From positions 1-49,139 of the forward strand of contig NZ_JAAIYB010000009.1 of NCBI RefSeq assembly GCF_010894475.1: a stretch of 49,139 bases of DNA, in the 5' to 3' direction. The translations under genes and the position numbers were made by a program. Source of the DNA: Myxococcus vastator (GTDB lineage: Bacteria; Myxococcota; Myxococcia; Myxococcales; Myxococcaceae). Shown here one piece after another: positions 9,311-17,672 of the stretch; positions within the stretch are counted from its first letter, which is position 1, and every line of letters begins with the position of its first letter. The notes beneath the pieces are model-generated. The model was given only the letters and a program-made list of their open reading frames with translations, made no database searches and had not been told where the DNA came from.

Positions 9311-9446
9311 TTGGAAAGCGCCAACCCCCCTGCTTGAGCGCTGGCACCAGAAATTTACCTCAAAATTCCGTCAAGACTAGTCGGATCCAGAACGATTTCA
9401 TAATAATCACGATCTGCAGGATTACACCCCCGGTCCGTGAGTTTCG
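9311..9446 (+). promoter_or_regulatory. AT-rich promoter region of the PKS-NRPS operon
   Basis: The non-coding gap between the divergent amidinotransferase-fold gene and the first synthase gene. Bases about 9350-9412 are far richer in A and T than anything nearby (ACGATTTCATAATAATC and similar), as expected for the regulatory region of a 33-kb operon. No convincing -35/-10 pair could be fixed, and the ribosome site before the ATG at 9447 is weak (GTGAG). Confidence 0.45.
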
Positions 9447-12400
9447 ATGAAACCATCTTCTGGTGTCTCACAGACCCCTGTGGATTCCCCTCTGGCCTCC
9501 GGTGTGTCCGGAGGCCGCACGCGCGATGAAATCGAGGCGTGGCTTCGGGCCTACGTGGCCGAGTCCGCCGAGCTCGCGCCCGAAGCGGTCGACCCCCAGG
9601 AACCCTTCGTTCGTTACGGGCTGACGTCGAAGGACGCGGTGTTCTTGTCGGGGGAGCTGGCGGACTGGCTGGGCCGCGACGTCTCGCCCACCATCCTGTG
9701 GGAGCACCCCACCATCGACGCGCTCAGCCAGGCGCTCGGACGTGGCACCGCGCCCGTGACGGACGCGCCCGCGACGCCCGTCACCGAGGCCGCGCGGGAC
9801 GAAGCCATCGCGGTGGTGGCGCTGGGGTGCCGCTTCCCGGGAGCCCCGACGCCAGAGGCCTTCTGGGCGCTGCTCCAGCGTGGCGGAGATGCCATCACCG
9901 AAGTCCCCGCGGACCGTTGGGACGCGGCGAGCCTCTACTCGTCGGACCCGTCGACGCCCGCGACGATGAACACGCGATGGGGCGGCTTCCTCGAAGACGT
10001 CGGCGCGTTCGACCCGCTCTTCTTCGGCATCTCACCTCGCGAAGCCGTGCGGATGGATCCGCAGCAGCGCCTGCTCCTGGAAGTCGCGTGGGAGGCGCTG
10101 GAGCGCGCGGGACAGGCACCGCAAGGACTCCAGGGCAGCCGCACGGGCGTCTTCGTGGGCATCAGCACCAGCGACTACGCGCAGCGGCAGTTCGGCGACC
10201 GCTCCTTGCTGGATGCCTATGCGGGCACTGGCAACGCGCACAGCATCGCGGCCAACCGGCTGTCGTACGTCCTGGGCCTGCGGGGTCCGAGCATGGCCGT
10301 GGACACCGCGTGCTCGTCGTCGCTCGTCGCGGTGCACCTGGCCTGTCAGAGCCTCCGCGGCCACGAGTGCGACCTGGCGATGGCGGGCGGCGTCAACCTC
10401 ATCCTGTCGCCCGAGCTCACCATCGCCTTCTCGCAGGCGGGGATGATGGCTGCGGATGGGCGCTGCAAGACGTTCGACGCAGCGGCCGACGGCTACGTGC
10501 GCTCCGAGGGCTGCGGCATCGTCGTCCTCCAGCGCCTGTCGGATGCGCTGGCCTCGGGCGCGCCCATCCTGGCCGTCATTCGCGGCTCGGCCGTGAATCA
10601 TGACGGGCTCAGCAACGGCCTCACCGCGCCCAGCGGCGCAGCGCAGCAGGACGTCATCCAGCAGGCCCTCCGTCAGGCCCGCCTGTCGCCAGCGCAGCTT
10701 GGCTACATCGAAGCCCACGGCACGGGAACGCCGCTGGGCGACCCGATTGAGCTGGCGGCGCTGAGCGCCGTGCTCTCACCGGGGAGGACGGCCGAGCAGC
10801 GCTGCTTCATCGGCTCGGCGAAGAGCAACATCGGCCACCTGGAGGCGGCGGCCGGCATCGCGGGGTTGATGAAGACGGTGCTGGCCCTGAGCCACGGCGA
10901 GATTCCGCCGCAGGTCCACCTGCGCGAGCTCAACCCGCACATCGCCCTGGATGCGACCCGGTTCCCGATTCCCACGCGCCCGGAGCCGTGGCCCCAAGCG
11001 CCCGGCGCGCGCGTCGCGGGGGTCAGCGCCTTCGGCTTCGGTGGCACCAACGCCCACGTCATCCTGAGCGAGCCCCCGTCGCGCCCCGCGGATGCACCTC
11101 GCGTCCCCGAGCGCGGCAGCCAGGTCCTGACGCTGTCCGCCCGGAGCGATGCGGCCCTGCGGAGCCTGGCCCGGCGGTATCAGGAGCACCTCTCCCGGCC
11201 GGACGCCCCCGCGCTGGCGGATGTCTGCTTCACCGCGAACACCGGCCGCAATGCGTGGCCGCATCGGCTCGCGCTCACCGCGAGCTCACCTGGGGAGCTG
11301 GCGTCGCGGCTCGAAGCCTTCGCCCAGGGGCACGCCGTACCCGGGCTGCATCAGGGCGAGGTGCAGCGTGGCGCCGCGCCGCGAATCGTCTTCCTGTATC
11401 CCGGCCAGGGCACCCAGTACCCCGGCATGGGACGGCAACTGTTCGACAGCGCGCCCGTCTTCCGGGAAGCCCTGGAGCGCTGCGACGCGCTGCTCCGCCC
11501 ACATCTGGAGGTCCCGCTGCTGTCGGTGCTGTTTCCGACGACGGACGCCACCGCGCAGCTCATCCACCAGACGCGCTACACCCAGCCGGCGCTGTTCGCG
11601 CTGGGCCATGCCCTCACGGAGCTGTGGCGTTCGTGGGGCGTGGTGCCAGACGCCGTCATGGGCCACAGCGTGGGCGAGTTCACGGCCGCGCACACGGCGG
11701 GCGCGCTCGGGCTGGAGGAGGCGCTGGCGCTGCTGGCCACGCGCAGCCGGCTCATCCAGGCCCTGCCCCAGAACGGCGCCATGGCGGCCGTCCTGACGGA
11801 TGAAGCCACGGTGCGCATGGCACTGGAGGGCGAGCCCCTGGTGGACGTCGCCGCCATCAACGGGCCACGGCACGTCGTCATCTCCGGTGAGCGCGAAGCA
11901 GTCCACCGCATCACCACGGCGCTCCAGGCGCAAGGCATCGAGTCGCGACCGCTCACCGTCTCCCACGCGTTCCACTCGCCGCTGCTGGAGCCGATGCTGG
12001 ATGGCTTCGAGCAGGTGGCCCGCATCCTGCCCGCCCACGCGCCGCGCCTCCCGCTCATCTCGAACCTCACGGGCGAGCGCATGTCCCAGGCCCCCGACGC
12101 CGCCTACTGGCGACGGCACGCGCGCGCGCCCGTGCAGTTCTTCAAGAGCCTCCAGGCGCTGACGCAGGCGGGCCCGGCGCTGTTCATCGAGCTGGGCCCG
12201 CACGACACGCTGCTCGGCATGGCGAAGCGCTGCGTGCCCGAGAGCGCGAGCCTGTGGCTGCCCAGCCTGCGGCGTCAGCAGGATGCCTGGGAGACGCTGC
12301 TTGGCAGCCTCGGCGCGCTGCACACGCGCGGCGTCACCATCCCATGGAGCGCCGTCGACGCGGACCACCCGCGCCGTCGTGTCCCGCTGCCCACCTACCC

Positions 12401-15400
12401 CTTCGAGCGTCAGAGGTACTTGCTGGACTCCACGCTCCCCTCTCCTGCCCACACCCCGACGATGATGCCCCAGACCTCCGCCGCAGCGCCCGCCGTGTCA
12501 CGCAAGGAGCGCATCCTCACCGAGCTCCGCGCGGTCGTCGCCTTGCTGCTCCAGGCGCCTCCCGAGAAGCTCGACCCGCGCATGTCCTTCCTGGAGATGG
12601 GCGCCGACTCCCTCGTGTTGCTGGACGCCATCCGCAACGTGGAGAAGCGCTTCGGCGTGAAGCTGGCCATCCGTCAGCTCTTCGAGGAGCTGACGACGCT
12701 GGACGCCCTGGCGAGCCACCTCGACCAGACGCTGCCCGCGAGCTTCGCCCTGAGCCCCGCGCCAGCGGCGACGAGCGCGCCCGCGCCGCTCCCCGTGAGC
12801 GCGCCGGCCGCCACCGCGAACACGCTCGCCGCGCCTCCGGGGAGCGCCGTCGAGCAGCTCATCCAGCAGCAGTTGCAGCTCATGGCGCAGCAGCTCGCGC
12901 TCCTGGGCGGACGTCCCGCCGCGCCGCTGCCGCTCCCCGTCGCGACGCAGGAAGCCCCTGCCCCCAAGGCGGCGCTCGCGAACACCGCGAAGGCTGGAGG
13001 CGCGTCACCCTTTGGCGCGGGGCCGAAGTCCGGCGCGCCCGAGCGCGAGCTTCCCGCGGCGCAGCAGCGCCACCTGGACGCGTTCATCACGAAGTACACC
13101 GCGCGCACGAAGCGCTCGAAGGAAGCCGCCGTCCGCTACCGCGCGAAGTGGAGCGATGTCCGCTGGCTGATGAACTTCCGCGCCGAGCTGAAGGAGGTCT
13201 GCTACCCCATCGTCAGCGTGCGCTCGAAGGGCTCGCGCGTCTGGGACGCGGACGGCAACGAGTACATCGACTTCTCCATGGGCTTCGGGGTGCACCTGTT
13301 CGGTCACAACCCGCCCTTCATCATGGAGGCGCTGCGACAGCGGCTGGCGGAGGGCATGGAGCTGGGCCCCCAGTCGGACCTGGGCGGACAGGCCGCGGAG
13401 CTGCTCTGCGAGCTGACCGGGATGAAGCGCGTCACCTTCTGCAACTCCGGCACGGAGGCGGTGATGACGGCGCTCCGGCTGGCGCGCGCCGCGACGGGCC
13501 GCACCAAAATCGTGATGTTCACCGGCTCCTACCACGGCCACTCCGACGGCACGCTGGTGGTGGGGCGCATGGTCAACGGCGAGCCCCAGTCGCTGCCCAT
13601 GGCCGCGGGCGTGTCTCCCAAGGTCGTCGAGGACGTCCTCGTGCTGCCCTACGGAGAAGACCGCACGCTGGAGCTCATCCGCGAGCACCTCCACGAGCTG
13701 GCGGGCGTCCTCGTGGAGCCGGTGCAGAGCCGCCGTCCCAATCTCCAGCCACGGGCCTTCCTCCAGGTGCTGCGAGCGATGACGCGTGAAGCAGGCGTGC
13801 CCCTCATCTTCGACGAAATCATCACCGGCTTCCGGCTCCATCCGGGTGGCGCCCAGGCCTGGTACGGCATCGAGGCGGACCTGGCCACTTACGGCAAGGT
13901 GCTCGGTGGCGGCATGGCCATTGGCGCCGTCGCGGACCGGGGTGGCTTCGTGGACCGCATCGACGGGGGCGACTGGAGCTACGGCGACGCGTCCTACCCC
14001 GCCGTCGAGACGACCTTCTCCGCGGGCACGTTCTGCAAGCACCCGCTGACCATGGCGACCACGGTGGCCACGCTGAGCCACCTCAAGGCCCAGGGGCCCG
14101 AGCTCCAGGAGAACCTGAGCCGCCGCGCCGCGGACCTGGTCGCGCGCCTCAATGACGTCTTCCAGCGCGAGCAGGCGCCCATCGAGGCGATCCACGGCGG
14201 CTCGGTGCTGCGCTTCTCCGCCGCGGGCAACACCAGCTACCTGTACCAGTCGCTGGAGATGGACCTGTTCTTCTGCCACCTCATCCAGCGCGGCATCTAC
14301 ATCTGGGAGGGGCGCACGTGCATGCTCTCCACCGCGCACTCGGACGAGGACCTCGACACCATCGTCCGCGCCGTCACCGAGACGGTGAGCGACATGCGCG
14401 CGGGCGGGTTCTGGCCACGCGCCACGCCGCCCGAGCCCACCCGCGTGGAAGCGCGCACGCTGCCGATGACGGAGGCACAGCGGCAGTTGTGGGTGCTCGC
14501 CCAGATGAACCCCGGCGGCTCCATCTCCTACAACCTGTCGATGAGCCTGCGGCTCGAAGGCGCGCTCCAGCGCGAGCTGCTCCAGCGCGCCATCCAGCAC
14601 GTCGTCGACCGGCATGAGGCCTTGCGCATCCACGTCCACGAGTCCGGCGAGCAGCAGACCGCCGCCGCTTCGCTGCCGCTGCCCCTGACGCTGCACGACC
14701 TCTCCACCCTGCCCGCGCCAGAGCAGGCCGAGCGCCTCTCCGCCTGGTACGAGCAGGAGAGCAACACGCCGTTCGACCTGCACCGCGGTGCGCCCTTCCG
14801 CGTGAGTCTCTTGAAGCTGGGCGCGCAGGAGCACGTCTTCGTCCTCACCGCGCACCACGTCTTGGTGGACGGCTGGTCGCTGGGCGTCATCGTCCGCGAG
14901 CTCGCCGCGCGCTACACCGAGCTTCTGGGCGGCAAGCGCAGCGCGCCCCCGCCCGCGATGCAGTGGGGCGAGTACGTGCAGTGGCTCCAGCAGCAGACCG
15001 GAACCCAGGAGCAGACGGCCCATGAGCGCTTCTGGCTGAGCCGGCGCGTGGAGACGCTGCCCGCGCTGGAGCTGCCCATCGACCATGGCCGCCCCGCGCA
15101 CCGCAGCTACCGGGGTGCCCGGGAGACGCTGCGGCTGGACCGCGCCACCACCCAGTCCCTGCGGGAGGCGGCGGCGCAGCAGCAGTCCACGCTCTTCATG
15201 CTGCTGCTCTCCGTCTACACCACGTTCCTCCACCGCCTGACGGGCCAGGATGACGTGCTGGTGGGCATTCCCACCGCGGGCCGGGGGATGGAGGGCAGCG
15301 AGGACCTGGTGGGCTACTGCTCGCACCTGCTGCCCATCGCGAGCCACGTCCAGGGCGAGCAGACGTTCTCCGAACACGTCCAGGGCCTCAAGCAGGTGCT

Positions 15401-17672
15401 CTGGGAGGCGTATGAGCACCAGGACTATCCCTTCGCCCTGCTCATCAAGCGCCTGGGACTGCCGCGCAGCACCAGCCACACGCCGCTCGTCAGCGCCACG
15501 TTCAACCTGGAGCGCCCGCTGGGGAACCTCCAGATGGACGGCCTGCGGACGCACTTCGTCCCGCAGCCCGTTCGCTACGCCGCCTTCGACCTGAGCCTGA
15601 ACGTCATCGACGCCGAGGACGGGCTCGTCCTGGACTTCGACTACAACACCGACCTGTTCGAAGCGGCGACGCTGGCCCGCTGGGCCCAGGCCTTCCGCAC
15701 GCTGCTGACGGGCGCGCTCAAGCAGCCGGAAGCGCGCGTGGCCGACCTGCCGATGCTCACCCCCGCCGAGCGCCGCAAGGTCCTGGTGGCGTGGAACCAG
15801 AATCAGGTGGGCTACCGGGAGGACCTGCTCACTCACCAGTTCATCGAACAGCAGGCCGCCGCGAGGCCCGGCGTGCACGCGGTGGAGCTGGACGGCCAGA
15901 GCATCACCTACGCCGACTTCAACCGGCGCGCGAACCAGCTCGCGCACCACCTGCGTGGACTGGGCGTCGGGCCGGGCATGCTCGTGGGCGCCTTCATCGA
16001 CCGCTCGCCGGAGATGTTGGTGACGTTGCTGGCCATCCTCAAGGCCGGTGGCGCCTACGTGCCGCTGGACCCCGCGCACCCCGTGGAGCGGCTGCGCTTC
16101 CTGCTGGATGACGCGCGCGCGGCCGTGCTGGTGACGAAGCAGGCCCTCGCGGAGCGGCTGCCCGCGCACACCGCGAAGGTCGTCCACCTGGACACGGACG
16201 CCGTCACGCTGGCGTCCTGTCCCACGGAGAATCCGCCCAACACCGCGACGGCCACGGCCCCCGCCTACGTCATCTACACGTCCGGCTCCACGGGTGAGCC
16301 CAAGGGCGTCGTCATCAGCCACGGGCAGATGGCGGTGCACTTCCAGGACATGCAGCTCCACTTCGAGCTGACCGAGCGCGACCGCGTGTTGCAGTTCGCC
16401 TCGTTCAACTTCGACGCGTCCCTGGAGCAGATCCTCCCGACGCTCATGACGGGCGCCACGCTGGTCCTGCGCGGCAACCAGGTCTGGACGCCCGAGGAGC
16501 TGGCCCGCCGCGTCGTCGAGCAGCGGCTGTCGGTGATGAACTTCCCCACGGCGTACTGGCAGCAGCTCACGCAGAGCTGGGCCGAATCGCCGCCGGCCAT
16601 CGGCGCCCATGACTTGCGGCTGGTCATCATCGGCGGTGACACCGTGCTGCCCAAGGTGCTGGAGCTGTGGCAGCAGGGCCCGCTGGGCAACGTGCGCACG
16701 CTCAATGCCTACGGCCCCACCGAGACGCTCATCACCGCGGCGACGTTCGACATCCCCAAGGGCTGGAGCGCCACGCGCGTCCCCATTGGCCGGCCGCTGT
16801 CGAACCGCCCCTGCTACGTGCTGGACCGGCACGGCGCGCCCGTGCCCATCGGCGTGGCGGGCGAGCTGCACATCGGCGGGCCGCTGGTCGCGGCGGGATA
16901 CCTCAACCGCCCGGAGCTCACCGCGCAGCGCTTCGTGCCAGACCCGTTCAGCGACGACCCGGCGGCGCGCCTCTACCGGACCGGAGACCTGGTCCGCTAC
17001 CGCCCCGACGGCGCGCTCGAGTTCCTGGGGCGCACCGACCACCAGGTGAAGGTGCGCGGCTTCCGCATCGAGCTGGGCGAAATCGAGTCCGCGCTGAGCG
17101 CGCACGAGCACGTCCAGGAGGTCGTCGTCACCGTCCGCGAGGAGCCGGGCGCGCTGGCCGGACATGACAAGCGGCTGGTGGCCTACGTGGTCCCCTCCGC
17201 GCAGGGCAGCGTGACGCCCGCCGCGCTCCGCCAGTTCCTGCTGGAGAAGCTGCCGGACTACATGGTCCCCGCCTTCTTCGTGCTCCTGGAGGCCCTGCCG
17301 CTCACGGCCAGCGGGAAGCTGGACCGCAAGGCGCTGCCCGCGCCCGACCCGGAGGCCAGCGCGCCCACGCGCCCCTTCGTCGCGCCGCGCACGCCCACCG
17401 AACAGACGCTGGCGGACGTGTGGATGAAGGCCCTGCGCCTGCCGCGCGTGGGCGTCCACGACGACTTCTTCGAGCTGGGCGGTGACTCGCTGCTGGCCAC
17501 GCAGGTGGCCTCACGGCTGAGGGACGCGCTCAAGGTGGAGCTGCCGCTGGAGCGGCTCTTCAAGCAGACGACCATCGCCGGGCTCGCGGAGCACGTGGAC
17601 ACCGTCCTGTGGGCGTCGCGCGCGGTAGAAGACACCAGCAACGGCGCAAGCCGTGAAGAGGGGGAGCTGTGA
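9447..17672 (+). CDS. Hybrid PKS-NRPS: ACP-KS-AT-ACP-aminotransferase-C-A-PCP
   Basis: A 2741-residue starter synthase. An N-terminal carrier domain (about 28-95, S60 in GLTSKD) should accept a fatty acyl group. KS (118-540) has C289, H424 and H464. AT (640-950) has S741 in GHSVG and HAFH at 840-843, typical of malonyl-CoA selection. ACP2 has S1055. There is no KR, DH or ER. An Ala/Pro-rich linker with a Gln-rich helix leads to a glutamate-semialdehyde-aminotransferase-like domain (1205-1655) with PLP lysine K1484 in YGKVLGGG. C (1668-2110) has H1803/H1804, followed by A (2130-2640) and PCP (S2681). The order matches MycA/ItuA without the acyl ligase, so the expected product is a 3-amino fatty acyl chain joined to the first amino acid. 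The A pocket reads roughly D-A-E-N-I-G-A-I-T, with no match I know; E239 hints at a basic side chain. Confidence 0.95.
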   Translation: MKPSSGVSQTPVDSPLASGVSGGRTRDEIEAWLRAYVAESAELAPEAVDPQEPFVRYGLTSKDAVFLSGELADWLGRDVSPTILWEHPTIDALSQALGRGTAPVTDAPATPVTEAARDEAIAVVALGCRFPGAPTPEAFWALLQRGGDAITEVPADRWDAASLYSSDPSTPATMNTRWGGFLEDVGAFDPLFFGISPREAVRMDPQQRLLLEVAWEALERAGQAPQGLQGSRTGVFVGISTSDYAQRQFGDRSLLDAYAGTGNAHSIAANRLSYVLGLRGPSMAVDTACSSSLVAVHLACQSLRGHECDLAMAGGVNLILSPELTIAFSQAGMMAADGRCKTFDAAADGYVRSEGCGIVVLQRLSDALASGAPILAVIRGSAVNHDGLSNGLTAPSGAAQQDVIQQALRQARLSPAQLGYIEAHGTGTPLGDPIELAALSAVLSPGRTAEQRCFIGSAKSNIGHLEAAAGIAGLMKTVLALSHGEIPPQVHLRELNPHIALDATRFPIPTRPEPWPQAPGARVAGVSAFGFGGTNAHVILSEPPSRPADAPRVPERGSQVLTLSARSDAALRSLARRYQEHLSRPDAPALADVCFTANTGRNAWPHRLALTASSPGELASRLEAFAQGHAVPGLHQGEVQRGAAPRIVFLYPGQGTQYPGMGRQLFDSAPVFREALERCDALLRPHLEVPLLSVLFPTTDATAQLIHQTRYTQPALFALGHALTELWRSWGVVPDAVMGHSVGEFTAAHTAGALGLEEALALLATRSRLIQALPQNGAMAAVLTDEATVRMALEGEPLVDVAAINGPRHVVISGEREAVHRITTALQAQGIESRPLTVSHAFHSPLLEPMLDGFEQVARILPAHAPRLPLISNLTGERMSQAPDAAYWRRHARAPVQFFKSLQALTQAGPALFIELGPHDTLLGMAKRCVPESASLWLPSLRRQQDAWETLLGSLGALHTRGVTIPWSAVDADHPRRRVPLPTYPFERQRYLLDSTLPSPAHTPTMMPQTSAAAPAVSRKERILTELRAVVALLLQAPPEKLDPRMSFLEMGADSLVLLDAIRNVEKRFGVKLAIRQLFEELTTLDALASHLDQTLPASFALSPAPAATSAPAPLPVSAPAATANTLAAPPGSAVEQLIQQQLQLMAQQLALLGGRPAAPLPLPVATQEAPAPKAALANTAKAGGASPFGAGPKSGAPERELPAAQQRHLDAFITKYTARTKRSKEAAVRYRAKWSDVRWLMNFRAELKEVCYPIVSVRSKGSRVWDADGNEYIDFSMGFGVHLFGHNPPFIMEALRQRLAEGMELGPQSDLGGQAAELLCELTGMKRVTFCNSGTEAVMTALRLARAATGRTKIVMFTGSYHGHSDGTLVVGRMVNGEPQSLPMAAGVSPKVVEDVLVLPYGEDRTLELIREHLHELAGVLVEPVQSRRPNLQPRAFLQVLRAMTREAGVPLIFDEIITGFRLHPGGAQAWYGIEADLATYGKVLGGGMAIGAVADRGGFVDRIDGGDWSYGDASYPAVETTFSAGTFCKHPLTMATTVATLSHLKAQGPELQENLSRRAADLVARLNDVFQREQAPIEAIHGGSVLRFSAAGNTSYLYQSLEMDLFFCHLIQRGIYIWEGRTCMLSTAHSDEDLDTIVRAVTETVSDMRAGGFWPRATPPEPTRVEARTLPMTEAQRQLWVLAQMNPGGSISYNLSMSLRLEGALQRELLQRAIQHVVDRHEALRIHVHESGEQQTAAASLPLPLTLHDLSTLPAPEQAERLSAWYEQESNTPFDLHRGAPFRVSLLKLGAQEHVFVLTAHHVLVDGWSLGVIVRELAARYTELLGGKRSAPPPAMQWGEYVQWLQQQTGTQEQTAHERFWLSRRVETLPALELPIDHGRPAHRSYRGARETLRLDRATTQSLREAAAQQQSTLFMLLLSVYTTFLHRLTGQDDVLVGIPTAGRGMEGSEDLVGYCSHLLPIASHVQGEQTFSEHVQGLKQVLWEAYEHQDYPFALLIKRLGLPRSTSHTPLVSATFNLERPLGNLQMDGLRTHFVPQPVRYAAFDLSLNVIDAEDGLVLDFDYNTDLFEAATLARWAQAFRTLLTGALKQPEARVADLPMLTPAERRKVLVAWNQNQVGYREDLLTHQFIEQQAAARPGVHAVELDGQSITYADFNRRANQLAHHLRGLGVGPGMLVGAFIDRSPEMLVTLLAILKAGGAYVPLDPAHPVERLRFLLDDARAAVLVTKQALAERLPAHTAKVVHLDTDAVTLASCPTENPPNTATATAPAYVIYTSGSTGEPKGVVISHGQMAVHFQDMQLHFELTERDRVLQFASFNFDASLEQILPTLMTGATLVLRGNQVWTPEELARRVVEQRLSVMNFPTAYWQQLTQSWAESPPAIGAHDLRLVIIGGDTVLPKVLELWQQGPLGNVRTLNAYGPTETLITAATFDIPKGWSATRVPIGRPLSNRPCYVLDRHGAPVPIGVAGELHIGGPLVAAGYLNRPELTAQRFVPDPFSDDPAARLYRTGDLVRYRPDGALEFLGRTDHQVKVRGFRIELGEIESALSAHEHVQEVVVTVREEPGALAGHDKRLVAYVVPSAQGSVTPAALRQFLLEKLPDYMVPAFFVLLEALPLTASGKLDRKALPAPDPEASAPTRPFVAPRTPTEQTLADVWMKALRLPRVGVHDDFFELGGDSLLATQVASRLRDALKVELPLERLFKQTTIAGLAEHVDTVLWASRAVEDTSNGASREEGEL

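Noticed and set aside
9342..9358. TGGCAC followed by TTTAC, resembling a sigma-54 promoter before the synthase operon
   Set aside because: The -24 half fits, but the -12 half lacks the required GC, and no spacing gives both halves.
9447..9800. A possible acyl ligase domain fused at the start of the first synthase, as in MycA
   Set aside because: Only a carrier domain precedes the KS. The ligase is the separate gene at 40962-42707.
12100..12500. A hidden ketoreductase or dehydratase between AT and ACP2
   Set aside because: The AT runs through a short linker straight into ACP2, leaving no room for a reductive domain.
13005..17459. A 1484-codon open frame antisense to the first synthase, with similar very long antisense frames at 21473-25957, 26069-32026 and 32180-35497
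   Set aside because: They mirror real NRPS codons. High third-position GC removes stops from the opposite strand. The translations are Arg/Ala/His-rich with no domain.
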